A stretch of DNA of 64,000 bases from positions 310,001-374,000 of the forward strand of contig JAYQMD010000001.1 of assembly GCA_038143535.1 (NCBI GenBank). The letters run 5' to 3'. Below are positions 37,832 through 47,410 of the stretch, piece by piece; within the stretch, counting starts at the first letter, position 1, and the number at the start of each line of letters is the position of its first letter. This DNA is from UBA7446 sp038143535. GTDB taxonomy: Bacteria; Bacteroidota; Bacteroidia; Flavobacteriales; Flavobacteriaceae. Below the pieces are notes generated by a model. The model was not told the DNA's origin. It searched no databases and worked only from the letters and a program-made list of their open reading frames with translations. A program made the position numbers and the translations under genes.

Positions 37832-38869
37832 ATGCAACATGATGTACTTATTGTAGGCTTTGGTCTTGCTGGTTGGGCGCTTACTGAGGTTTTAAAGCAT
37901 GAGGGAAAGGCATTTGTTGCTTTCGATGCAGAAAAAAAATCCAGCTCTAGTGTAGCTACGGGTATTTATAACCCCCTTGTTTTAAAGCGATTTACCGCTA
38001 TTTCTCATGCCCAAGAACTTATGGATTTCTCCATCCCTTATTATGCTAACACAGCAAATGGCAACTTCCAGCACCCCATGTCGGTATACCATGTGTTTAC
38101 CAAAGCCGCAGAACAAAACAATTGGATGGAGGCGTTAGATAAACCTGCTTTAAGCCCCTATATGGTCGACACCATACAAAACCAGGGCATTAACAATATC
38201 GCAACACCTCATGGTTTTGGTGAAGTGCAGCATACAGGTAGGATAGATATCAATGGTCTTTTGCGCTATGCAATTAACGAGCTAAAACCAAGCAGTGCTT
38301 TTGTCCGAGAACAGTTTGACTATGACGCTTTAAAAATGACAAGTGAAGGCGTTATTTATAAGCAATGGAGTGCCAGACATATTGTTTTTGCTGAAGGTAT
38401 TGGAATTAAGCACAATCCATGGTTTGCGGCACTTCCAATTATTCCCAATAAGGGGGAGTGGTTAACGGTTTCATGCAAGGGGCTTCAACTGGCACAGATG
38501 ATCAAGGGGAGTGTATTTATCGTACCCCTGGGAAATGATAGGTATCGGGTCGGGGCTACCTATGCGCGTGCTTTTGAAAACCTTGCACCCACGGCTGAAA
38601 AAAAAGCGTGGTTAATGAATCAATTTAAGAAATATACCGACTTGCCTTTTGAAGTTTTGTTTCATGGCGCTGGTTTGCGCCCTACGCTTCCAGACCGACG
38701 TCCTGTAGTGGGTAGACATCCCCAATTTTCTTCATTAAGCTGTATTAATGGGCTGGGTTCACGTGGAGTATTGTGGGCACCCTATCTCGCAAGCCTCTTG
38801 GTAAAGCACCTTTATGAGAGTGCTTTTTTACCAGAAGATCTTCAACTAAGACGTTTTATGCATACATAA
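37832..38869 (+). CDS. FAD-dependent oxidoreductase (DadA/glycine oxidase-like)
   Basis: This flavoprotein of about 345 residues has the dinucleotide-binding motif DVLIVGFGLAGWAL, a second conserved segment SSVATGIYNPLVLKR, and the C-terminal GAGLRPTLPDRRPVVGRHP typical of DAO-family oxidases. The substrate is not known. Start choice: a GTG at 37820 lies inside the terminator stem, so ATG 37832 is preferred. The terminator T tract directly precedes the ATG, leaving no separate leader, so translation may need read-through or a promoter that I do not see. Confidence 0.85.
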   Translation: MQHDVLIVGFGLAGWALTEVLKHEGKAFVAFDAEKKSSSSVATGIYNPLVLKRFTAISHAQELMDFSIPYYANTANGNFQHPMSVYHVFTKAAEQNNWMEALDKPALSPYMVDTIQNQGINNIATPHGFGEVQHTGRIDINGLLRYAINELKPSSAFVREQFDYDALKMTSEGVIYKQWSARHIVFAEGIGIKHNPWFAALPIIPNKGEWLTVSCKGLQLAQMIKGSVFIVPLGNDRYRVGATYARAFENLAPTAEKKAWLMNQFKKYTDLPFEVLFHGAGLRPTLPDRRPVVGRHPQFSSLSCINGLGSRGVLWAPYLASLLVKHLYESAFLPEDLQLRRFMHT

Positions 38870-38888
38870 AAAGAGATACCTTATTAAC

Positions 38889-38933
38889 AAAATGCATCTT
38901 TTTAGCCTGAAATGGATGATTAATGCATTTTTG
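38889..38933 (+). terminator. Possible terminator of the FAD oxidoreductase gene
   Basis: Arms AAAATGCAT (38889-38897) and ATGCATTTT (38923-38931) are perfectly complementary with a 25-nt loop and are followed by T residues. The long loop makes this uncertain. Confidence 0.4.
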
Positions 38934-39143
38934 TCTAACTTTTTATCGTCGAAGGGAAATCCGCCAAGTAAATGTATATTCATCTCATTATGAGTTAATT
39001 ACAATAAAATCAAAAAATTAAATCAAAGAATTCGGATTCGAATTTTATAGAGTTTTAGAATATGTGAATAAAACCTGCATTTTTATATCATTTACAGGGT
39101 AAGTGTGCACTTTTTTTATTAACTTTAGAAAAATTAATTAATC

Positions 39144-39338
39144 ATGGCATACTCATTTCAAAATAGTAAGGGTAAAACGTATTACCTTCATACTAAAGAT
39201 GTAACACTTAAAGGAGGAAGAAACCAAACCATCTATTACTTCGCTAAAGATCAACGCGACAACGCTTGTGATTTGCCAGCTGGTAAGAAGGTAGTTGAAA
39301 ACGAACGTACGGGACTTCCTTTCGTAAAGTCTGCTTAA
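39144..39338 (+). CDS. Small conserved flavobacterial protein of unknown function
   Basis: The protein has 64 residues and is soluble, with no signal or membrane segment. MAYSFQNSKGKTYYLHTKDVTLKGG and the GKKVVENERTGLPFVK ending match a small protein I recall from many Flavobacteria, always annotated hypothetical. Its own terminator follows directly, so it appears to be an independent, probably well expressed transcription unit. I do not know its function. Confidence 0.85.
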   Translation: MAYSFQNSKGKTYYLHTKDVTLKGGRNQTIYYFAKDQRDNACDLPAGKKVVENERTGLPFVKSA

Positions 39339-39361
39339 TTTATTAAGCATTCGAGAAATTG

Positions 39362-39390
39362 AAACCCTACCATACTGGTGGGGTTTTTTT
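39362..39390 (+). terminator. Rho-independent terminator of the 64-residue gene
   Basis: A 10-bp stem (39362-39371 with 39377-39386, one G-U pair), a 5-nt loop and a T tract to 39390. Confidence 0.88.
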
Positions 39391-39472
39391 ATGTCCTTAT
39401 TAGTGGCAACAGCAGCAATTAAAGCTGTTAAAAATAGAGTCAAACGTATAGGTTAGAGTAACTTCATGAGCA

Positions 39473-39487
39473 CCATATGTTATATGG
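39473..39487. promoter_or_regulatory. Palindrome upstream of the TonB receptor, possible operator
   Basis: CCATAT-GTT-ATATGG is a perfect 6-bp inverted repeat with a 3-nt centre. A second one, TTGATT / AATCAA with a 7-nt centre, lies at 39517-39535. Either could bind a regulator; neither looks like a classical Fur box. Confidence 0.35.
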
Positions 39488-39627
39488 CATTTTACAAATG
39501 TATAATTTAAAAAATGTTGATTTAAGTTTAATCAATTTATTGTCGCAATTTTTAGCATCAATACCAAAATTCAAGTCACAAAATGGAATTAATATTTTTT
39601 TTGACAGTTGATTAAGATACTTTTGCA

Positions 39628-41869
39628 ATGAAAAACCAATTCCTTGCGTTTAAGTTCACTTCTTATTTTGATCTCGGCATTTAGTATTAATGCGCAAAGC
39701 TTCGTTGTAAAGGGTAGGGTCTTTTCTGGTGGTACCCCATTGGAAGCCGCAAGCGTTTATCTCAATGCAACTGCTGTGGGCGTAACCACCAATCAAAAGG
39801 GCGCTTTTTCCATTTCCATGAATGCTAGATCTGCTGCGCTCACCATATCATACATAGGCTATAAAACCAAAACCATTGTAATTTCCAACGACAAACACGA
39901 TTTAGGAATTATTGAATTAGTCCCTTATGATTCGCTTGAAGAAGTCGTTATTTCAGGAACGCTTAGGCAAATTTCAAAACTTGACAGCCCGGTACCCGTT
40001 GAGGTATATGGCAAAGCTTTTTTTAGCGCAAATCCAACAGCATCTGTTTTTGAAGCATTAGAAAATGTAAACGGCATTCGGCCACAACTCAATTGTAATG
40101 TGTGCAATACGGGTGATATCCACATTAATGGTCAAGAGGGAAGTTATACCATGGTGCTTATTGATGGTCTTCCTATTGTTAGCGGCTTGTCAACTGTTTA
40201 TGGCCTTTCGGGAATTCCCCAATCTTTAATCGAACGCGTTGAAATTGTTAAAGGGCCTGCGTCCACACTCTACGGATCGGAAGCCATTGGTGGTGTGATC
40301 AATTTAATAACCAAACTTCCCGAAAACACACCTGCGTTTTCAATATACACTTTCTTTTCTGGTTGGGGAGAGACAAATACGGACTTGGGATATAAATACC
40401 GTCTGTCGGTTCGTTCATCTGGGTTGCTAGGCATACATTATTACAATTACAGCAACCCGATAGACAACAATGGCGATGGCTTTACAGATTTGACGTTACA
40501 AGATCGCTTGTCAATTTTTAACAAGTTCAACTTTGGCGATAACTTGTCAGTGGCCACGCGATTTGTTTATGAAGACCGTTGGGGCGGTCAAATGGATTGG
40601 TCACCAAAATACAGAGGTGACGACCAAGTTTATGGCGAAAGTATTTACACGGCTCGGATAGAAGTATTTGGAAAATACCAATTCAACAACAACTTATCTT
40701 TACAATTTAGCTTTAATGATCACAACCAAAATTCAGCTTACGGCACAACCCTTTTTAACGCCAAACAATCTATTGGCTTTAGTCAAATGATTTGGAACAA
40801 AACCCTCCCAAAAAACGATCTCCTTATAGGGCTTGCTTACCGGTATACTTATTATGATGATGACACATCAGTAGTGTACAATAATAACGCTGGCGTTACC
40901 CACTTACCGGGTTTTTTTGTTCAAAACGAAACTAAAATAGACGCGTATAATACCTTGCTTTTAGGCCTTAGATATGACAAAAATTCCATCCACGGAAATA
41001 TCCTTACGCCAAGAATAAATTACAAGATAAATAACCTTGACAAGAGTTCTATTTTTAGATTGAGTGCAGGGACGGGGTATCGTGTTGCTTAAGTATTTAC
41101 AGAAGATCATGCTGCCTTGACCGGCGCTAGAGAAGTGGTTTTTGTTGACGAATTAGAACCTGAAAAATCATGGAATATAAACCTAAACTATGTTAAAACG
41201 TTTTATTTTAAACAGGGCGTTATTTTTGACATTGACCTTAGCCTATTCCACACAGTTTTTTCAAATAAGATTATCCCCGATTACGACACAAATCCAAATA
41301 AAATTATTTACGATAATTTGGACGGCTCATCTATTTCAACAGGGGCATCGTTAAACGCAAATCTTGTCAATCAAAATGGTGTTCGTATTAATCTAGGCGC
41401 TACTTACATAGACACCTATGCCGAAACGGCTGGTGTTAAAACACGACCTTATTTGACGGAACGTTTTCAAGGCGTATGGAAAATACAGAAAAAGTGGTAT
41501 CCAAGCAATCTAACCTTCGACTTGACAGGTACAACTACGGGTCCACTTAAACTTCCTACACTTAATGCACTGGATCCAAGACCCTCCATGTCTGAAACGT
41601 TTAATATTGTTAATATTCAACTCACTAAAAATTGGGGAGATGCCTTTGAAATTTTTGGGGGCGTTAAAAATATTTTAAACTTCACGCCGCCAGCCAATAG
41701 CATCTCGCGTGCTTTTGACCCATTTGACAAGCAAGTAACTTTTGACGGTTTTGGGAATGTATTGCAAACGGCCAACAATCCGTATGCCTTAACTTTTGAC
41801 CCCACCTATGTTTACGCTTCTAATCAGGGCATTCGTTTTTTTGTCGGAGTGCGCTGGAAGCAGCTTTAA
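39628..41869 (+). CDS. TonB-dependent outer-membrane receptor with two reading-frame disruptions
   Basis: This receptor has about 746 residues once corrected. A signal peptide precedes a CarboxypepD_reg-like domain (VVKGRVFSGGTPLEAASVYLN), then the plug (NVCNTGDIHINGQEG, MVLIDGLPIVSGLSTVYGL, VEIVKGPASTLYGSEAIGGVINLIT) and the barrel. The plug style is that of cofactor or metal-chelate receptors, not SusC. Disruption 1: ATG 39628 is out of frame with the body; removing one A from the A5 run gives MKTNSLRLSSLLILISAFSINAQ, a normal signal peptide. Disruption 2: an in-frame TAA at 41090-41092 replaces the conserved Asn in GYRVANVFTEDHAALTGARE. There is no SusD partner nearby. Confidence 0.9.
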
Positions 41870-42020
41870 GCACTATTTTTATGTTGCTTTATTTTGTTTA
41901 GCATAGTTTCCCATGGCGCATCTATTTTTTGAGAATAACGATTTGTTATATAAAGTTGAAGATTTGAATTAGTTTTACATGGCTTATAAATGCACCTTTG
42001 TTGAGCATATATTACATGCT

Positions 42021-43424
42021 ATGAAATTACGTATTGCCTTTATACTAATGTTGCTTCTGTTTGCTTTAGCAAGTGCGCAGGACAACCCCAATTTTATTAT
42101 TATTTTAGTGGATGATCAGGGATGGAACGGTACTTCTGTTCAAATGTCTGATAGCGACCCACTTTCCAAAAGCGATTATCATCAAACACCAAACCTTGAA
42201 AAACTTGCCAGTTCAGGGATGCGCTTTTCATCGGCTTATGCCAGTGCGCCTGTCTGTTCGCCCTCACGTTACAGTATTCAATTTGGGCAAACTCCTGCAC
42301 GTCTTGGGATGATCCGCGTTGGCATGAGCACCAAGCATATCAACCACAACACCCCCATTACTATTCCGAAGTTATTGAAACAAATTGACTCCAGCTACAA
42401 AGCAGCACACTTTGGCAAATGGGGCATAGCCGTAGATCCAGCGGTGCTTGGGTATGACGAAAGCGACGGGATTACGGGAAACAAAAATGGTGGGTTTAAC
42501 CACAAAAACAATAGAAATCAATGGCGGAACAACGTCAGTGAAGACCCTAAAAAGATTTTTAGCATCACCAAAAAAGCTATTGACTTTGTTGAAAGACAGG
42601 CTACTTCCAACACCCCGTTTTATTTGCAAGTTTCCCACTATGCTGTGCATTCCGACATTATGCTTCGTGCACCAACCTTGGAAAAATACAAAGACTTACC
42701 AAAGGGTAAATACCAAAAACATGCTGGGTATGCTGCCATGACAGAAGACTTGGACAGAGGGGTTGGCTTATTACTAAACAAAGTTAAAGCGCTGGGGCTT
42801 GATAAAAACACCTATATCATCTACACTTCCGATAACGGAGCTGTGCCTGTTATGCCACCAAGGCCATACTATACTCACGGGAACAATACCCCTTTGAGTA
42901 GGGGCAAATGGGATGCCATGGAAGGCGGCATTAGGGTTCCGTTTATTATCAGTGGACCAAGAATTAAGCATGGTACTGCCAGTAAAACACCCATTAGCTT
43001 TTCTGATGTTTTACCTACTGTGGTAGATCTGGCAGGGACAGCATTGCCATTGCTAGATGCTTTAGATGGCGGTAGCTTTAAGAAATTGCTTTTTGGAAGC
43101 GGCAGGGGAAAAGTTAAACGCAATACTGACGCACTGATTTTTCACGTACCTTACGAAAACGGTATAGCAATCAAAAGGGCACATTCTGCGATCGTAATAA
43201 ATCGCTTTAAGTTGATTAAATTCTACGACAATAATGAGATTAAATTATTTGATCTAGATGTTGATTATGAAGAAAATAATGATGTAGCCCTTTCTCATCC
43301 CGAAAAAGCAAAAATGCTTGAGTTGGCACTGGAAACGTATTTAAAAGAAGTCAAAGCACCAAAATGGAAGCCGGGAATTAATTGGAAGCAAAAAACGCTC
43401 GAGCAGTTTAACTCTTATCACTAA
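42021..43424 (+). CDS. Secreted sulfatase 1 (CSPSR type)
   Basis: The protein has 467 residues with a signal peptide (MKLRIAFILMLLLFALASAQ). The formylglycine motif is Cys79 in APVCSPSRYSIQFGQ. Metal ligands appear in NFIIILVDDQG, and HFGKWG and YTSDNGA are further sulfatase blocks. ATG 42021 is chosen because it starts the signal peptide. The substrate is not predictable from sequence by eye; the arylsulfatase-A-like layout suggests an exo-acting sulfatase on a sulfated sugar. It is first of three sulfatases on this strand. Confidence 0.92.
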   Translation: MKLRIAFILMLLLFALASAQDNPNFIIILVDDQGWNGTSVQMSDSDPLSKSDYHQTPNLEKLASSGMRFSSAYASAPVCSPSRYSIQFGQTPARLGMIRVGMSTKHINHNTPITIPKLLKQIDSSYKAAHFGKWGIAVDPAVLGYDESDGITGNKNGGFNHKNNRNQWRNNVSEDPKKIFSITKKAIDFVERQATSNTPFYLQVSHYAVHSDIMLRAPTLEKYKDLPKGKYQKHAGYAAMTEDLDRGVGLLLNKVKALGLDKNTYIIYTSDNGAVPVMPPRPYYTHGNNTPLSRGKWDAMEGGIRVPFIISGPRIKHGTASKTPISFSDVLPTVVDLAGTALPLLDALDGGSFKKLLFGSGRGKVKRNTDALIFHVPYENGIAIKRAHSAIVINRFKLIKFYDNNEIKLFDLDVDYEENNDVALSHPEKAKMLELALETYLKEVKAPKWKPGINWKQKTLEQFNSYH

Positions 43425-43504
43425 TCTTTATATATTGGATTGATTTTCAGTGGATGTAAATATTTATAGGTAGTTTTGACAGCAGTTTAATTAAAAATAT
43501 AAGC

Positions 43505-43831
43505 ATGAGTAAAAAATACATTCTAATTTTTGCTTTAACATTCTCTGCACCTGCTGTTTTTGTACAAAATATCGCTGCAGAAAAAGCCGATAAAATCACT
43601 GATGAAATGGCTCAAGTGTTGTCTTTAAGTAAAGAAGAAAAAGCCAAGTTTTACGCGATTCAACACTGTCGTTTTCAAACCCCAATGGAGATCAGAATAC
43701 AGTATGCAGGTGATATCGATGCCAAGAAAGCAGCGCTTCATAAAATTTACGACAAACTTCACGGGAAGTTGTTAGAGGCTATTGGTTCTGACAGAATGAA
43801 AGCCTGGGGTAACTTTAAACGTAATTATTAA
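43505..43831 (+). CDS. Small secreted Spy/LTXXQ-like protein
   Basis: The protein has 108 residues with a signal peptide (about residues 1-24). The mature part is helical: ADKITDEMAQVLSLSKEEKAKFYAIQ and IDAKKAALHKIYDKLHGKLLEAIG. This recalls the small Spy/CpxP-like (LTXXQ) periplasmic proteins of Bacteroidetes, which act in envelope stress or metal sensing. The similarity is by pattern only. It sits between two sulfatases. A TAGTTTTG -7 element lies at 43471-43478, so it may have its own promoter. Confidence 0.75.
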   Translation: MSKKYILIFALTFSAPAVFVQNIAAEKADKITDEMAQVLSLSKEEKAKFYAIQHCRFQTPMEIRIQYAGDIDAKKAALHKIYDKLHGKLLEAIGSDRMKAWGNFKRNY

Positions 43832-43865
43832 AAAGCATAAGAGCTTTTTCATTTCAGTTAACGCT

Positions 43866-45374
43866 ATGAAGTTTTTTAACTTATTTATAATCGTAGCCCT
43901 CGCGGCAACAATCACAAGTTCTAAGGCATATAAATCAACAGAAAAACACAATGTGTTGTTTATTGTTGCTGATGATTTGAATTGTGCGCTTGGTGCCTAT
44001 GGCGACTCTTTGGCCAAAACACCAAACATAGACCGGCTAGCTAAGGAAGGTTTGCTATTCACGAATGCCCATGTGCAATACCCGTTGTGTGGTCCATCTA
44101 GGGTTTCTTTTATGACAGGTTTATACCCTGACCAAACCAAATCCAAAGTCCTCCGTTTGTATGTAAGACAAACCATCCCAGACGTTGTCACATTGGGACA
44201 GAAATTCAGAACAGAAAATTACCACTCGGTGAGGGTAGGCAAAATTTATCACTATCACAACCCACGGGACATTGGAACAGCAGGACATGACGATTCCTAT
44301 ACATGGGATCGCACTGTTAATCCCTATGGACGCGACAAAAAAGAGGAGTATAAGCTTGAAGGCTTAAAGGAAGTATTGAACGGAGGTGTTTTGAGTTGGC
44401 TTGAAGCTGATGGTAACGATGAAGAGCAAACCGACGGTATAGGAGCAACAGAAACCATGGCTTTTCTTGATGAATTTGCCGCAAGCGGTGAAAATTTCTT
44501 TTTGGCATATGGACTCTATAGACCCCATGTTCCTTTTGTTGCGCCAAAGGCCTATTTTGATATGTATGATATTGACGATTTTTCTGTTCCAAAAAGCTCA
44601 GAAGCCTATTTGCAAACCCTTCCACAGCCTGCTGCCAAGTCTGTACGTGCTAAAAAAGAACAACTTAATTTAGATCCAGAATTGGCTAAAAAGATAAAAC
44701 ATGCTTACTATGCCACCACCAGTTTTGTGGATGCTCAAGTGGGCCGTGTTCTGGATAAATTAAAAGAAACAGGCCTTGATAAAAACACCATAGTTGTGTT
44801 TACTTCAGACCACGGTTATCACCTTGGAGAGCATGGGCATTGGCAGAAGCAAACACTTTTTAATGATGCCACTAGAGTACCTTTAATTTTTGCTGGGCCA
44901 GGTATAAAAAGCAATAAAGGAAATGTTGACGCGCCTGTTGAACTCGTTGATATATACCCTACGCTTATGGACATGATGCAAATGCAGACACCTCAATTTG
45001 TGCAGGGTAAAAGTCTAATGCCTTATTTTGAGGGCGCTCGAGAGCCGATTAGAAAAAGTGCATTGACCGAGCTTGGGGTTTATACCTCCACAGGATGGGG
45101 CAAAGGCTACACCATCAAAACACAGCGCTATCGTCTTACACAATGGCAGTACAAAGGACGTTTGCATTATGAATTATACGACCATAAGTTTGATTCGGCA
45201 GAACTTAACAATTTAGCCGATAAGGCAGATTATGTTTCCGTCCAGAATTCGTTAACGCGCTTGATACAGAACCGAATTACAGCAGCCAAAGAAACGCCCA
45301 ATGGCCTTGGAAGGCAAATTGATTTTGCTAAGCCTTGGCGGGAACCTAAACCTATACTACTTAAGGCCAAATAA
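43866..45374 (+). CDS. Secreted sulfatase 2 (CGPSR type, iduronate-2-sulfatase-like)
   Basis: The protein has 502 residues with an N-terminal signal peptide. The conserved N-terminal block NVLFIVADDLNCALGAYGD holds metal-binding Asp residues. The formylglycine Cys is Cys75 in QYPLCGPSRVSFMTGLYPDQ. VGKIYHYHNP, YRPHVPFVAP and FTSDHGYHLGEHGHWQKQTLF are typical of the iduronate-2-sulfatase-like group. It starts 34 nt after the small secreted gene and is probably in one unit with it. Confidence 0.93.
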   Translation: MKFFNLFIIVALAATITSSKAYKSTEKHNVLFIVADDLNCALGAYGDSLAKTPNIDRLAKEGLLFTNAHVQYPLCGPSRVSFMTGLYPDQTKSKVLRLYVRQTIPDVVTLGQKFRTENYHSVRVGKIYHYHNPRDIGTAGHDDSYTWDRTVNPYGRDKKEEYKLEGLKEVLNGGVLSWLEADGNDEEQTDGIGATETMAFLDEFAASGENFFLAYGLYRPHVPFVAPKAYFDMYDIDDFSVPKSSEAYLQTLPQPAAKSVRAKKEQLNLDPELAKKIKHAYYATTSFVDAQVGRVLDKLKETGLDKNTIVVFTSDHGYHLGEHGHWQKQTLFNDATRVPLIFAGPGIKSNKGNVDAPVELVDIYPTLMDMMQMQTPQFVQGKSLMPYFEGAREPIRKSALTELGVYTSTGWGKGYTIKTQRYRLTQWQYKGRLHYELYDHKFDSAELNNLADKADYVSVQNSLTRLIQNRITAAKETPNGLGRQIDFAKPWREPKPILLKAK

Positions 45375-45442
45375 AGTCGTTAATTTTTTAAAAGTACCCT
45401 CAGTGGTGTCTGCTATTAAGTGATTTAAAATAGTTGCGTATT

Positions 45443-46900
45443 ATGAAAAAACTACTCGTTTTATCTTTGCTCTCTTTACTGCATTGTGAAAAAATTTGCA
45501 GCCAGAAGACCATTCAAAAACCAAATGTATTATTGTTTTATATGGACGACTTACGTCCTGAACTAAACAGTTATGGGGTAGTACAAATTCAATCCCCAAA
45601 TATTGATGCGCTAGCAGCAAAAGGGGTGAAGTTTACGAATGCCTATTGCAACATACCCGTTTGTGGGGCATCACGTGCCAGTATGCTTACAGGAATGCTG
45701 CCCACAAAAAGCAGGTTTTTAGATTACAACACTTTTGCTGAAAAGGAAACACCCAACGCCATAAGTCTTCCGCAATTATTTAAAGAAAATGGATACATAA
45801 CCATTTCAAACGGTAAAATCTACCATCATCTAGATGATAGGGAAACAGACTGGGATGAGGTTTGGCGTCCTTATGCATTTGATAAGAACGACACCGGCTT
45901 GGCACCAACCGATTATTGGCAATCGCTTTGGAAAGATTATCACAATCCAGAAAATATAGCAACCTATAAAAAGACAGATAGCGGCCCTGCGTATGAAAGT
46001 GCAGCGGTTACAGACTCCGCCTATATTGACGGCTTGATGACGGAAAAAATCATCAGGGATATTAAAAGGCTAAAGAAAAATGGCACGCCGTTTTTTTTAA
46101 CGGCTGGTTTTATAAGCCCACATTTACCCTTCAATGCTCCAACAAAATATTGGGATTTATACGACAGAAATGACATTAAACAACCCAAAAACTACAACTA
46201 TTTGCCAGTTGAAGCTCCAAAAATGAGTATTAGTAATTGGCCAGAAATGCGCTCTTATACCAACATTCCCAAACGTGGTCAAGTTTCAGACAGCATAGCA
46301 ATAGATTTAATTCACGGCTACTATGCCACAGTTTCTTACTCAGACGCTTTGATTGGTAAAATACTATATGCGCTTAAGGAACAAGGGCTCGATAAAAATA
46401 CCATTGTAGTTTTGGTTTCTGACCACGGCTATAATTTGCAGGAGCACACACAATGGGCAAAATTTACCAACTACAACACCTCAACCCAAGTGCCTTTGAT
46501 TATTTACAATCCGCTTACCAATGACACAGGATCAACAGATGCGCTAACGGCACTGGTGGATGTTTACCCTACACTGGCAGAACTTTGTGGTCTTAAGCCG
46601 CCAGCAGGTCAATTAGATGGAACGAGTTTGGTAGCTGTTATGTCCAATCCAAAATCCGAAGGAAAAAAGCATGTTTTTATTAAAAGGGGTAAAGGGTTTA
46701 CGCTGAAGACAAAAGATTTTAGCTACACCGAGTTTATTAGACCACCGGATAACACGACCGTTGCTTCCATGCTCTACGATCACCGATCCAATAAGGACGA
46801 AAACGTCAATGTTGTATACCAAGAGGAATTCGCAGACGTGGTATTGGAATTAAAGACTACGCTGCATACGGTTTTTAAAAAAAATATAGTGGGTGAGTAG
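45443..46900 (+). CDS. Secreted sulfatase 3 (CGASR type)
   Basis: The protein has about 485 residues with an N-terminal signal segment. NVLLFYMDDLRPELNSYG carries the metal-binding acids, the formylglycine Cys is Cys74 in NIPVCGASRASMLTGM, and SNGKIYHHLDD, ISPHLPFNAP and VSDHGYNLQEHTQWAKFTNY are the remaining blocks. It is clearly related to sulfatase 2 and may be a diverged duplicate. ATG 45443 is preferred to an upstream TTG (45434) because it begins the signal. Downstream is the AT-rich accessory patch. Confidence 0.92.
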   Translation: MKKLLVLSLLSLLHCEKICSQKTIQKPNVLLFYMDDLRPELNSYGVVQIQSPNIDALAAKGVKFTNAYCNIPVCGASRASMLTGMLPTKSRFLDYNTFAEKETPNAISLPQLFKENGYITISNGKIYHHLDDRETDWDEVWRPYAFDKNDTGLAPTDYWQSLWKDYHNPENIATYKKTDSGPAYESAAVTDSAYIDGLMTEKIIRDIKRLKKNGTPFFLTAGFISPHLPFNAPTKYWDLYDRNDIKQPKNYNYLPVEAPKMSISNWPEMRSYTNIPKRGQVSDSIAIDLIHGYYATVSYSDALIGKILYALKEQGLDKNTIVVLVSDHGYNLQEHTQWAKFTNYNTSTQVPLIIYNPLTNDTGSTDALTALVDVYPTLAELCGLKPPAGQLDGTSLVAVMSNPKSEGKKHVFIKRGKGFTLKTKDFSYTEFIRPPDNTTVASMLYDHRSNKDENVNVVYQEEFADVVLELKTTLHTVFKKNIVGE

Positions 46901-47410
46901 TTTGAAACCTTTGGCCCAAAGCAGCTTATTTTAAGCGAATTTTTAATTAGCGTTTGTGTCTAAATTAAAATCTGTGACTAGTTCAGAAAAAAAAGCTCTT
47001 TTGTTCCTTTGTATGACTCTTCTTCGAGTTCTTGATTTTTAATCGAACTTAAATCGTACCGAAATAACAACAATCTCAAGTTTTTCTAAAATTTAAAATT
47101 AGGTATCCCAATCAAGCTGTATTTTATTAGATCATTAATATATTATTAATAATTAGAAGCGATACAATATTCTGCTCACTAGCTAGATTAACTCACTTCG
47201 TTCATTGGACCTTAAAAAAACTCCTTAATTTCTCAAGGATTTTCTTTACATATAACTTATTGGAAATATCGAACATTAGTTTGACTCCAAAAGACTTAAT
47301 TAACAATCATCATACAATGACTTATATAATGAAAAGTTGAACTAATATGATTTTGATTTCCCCTCACCATAATTATTCAAAGCTGCAGCAAAACTGAAGC
47401 GATTGTTTAC
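46901..47410. other. AT-rich stretch without a supported gene
   Basis: No open reading frame here has family support. CTTTGG-C-CCAAAG, just after the sulfatase stop, is a small palindrome without a T run. The segment 47252-47288 matches 48797-48833, next to the recombinase remnant, at 28 of 37 positions. This suggests decayed mobile-element DNA. Confidence 0.5.

Noticed and set aside
39600..39625. Complete promoter (TTTG plus TACTTTTG) for the TonB receptor
   Set aside because: The spacer between the boxes is only 14 nt, shorter than the 17-23 nt usual in this phylum, so only the -7 box is kept.
39628..46900. Polysaccharide utilisation locus built on a SusCD pair
   Set aside because: The receptor plug is of the cofactor/metal type, no SusD is present, and no glycoside hydrolase lies nearby.
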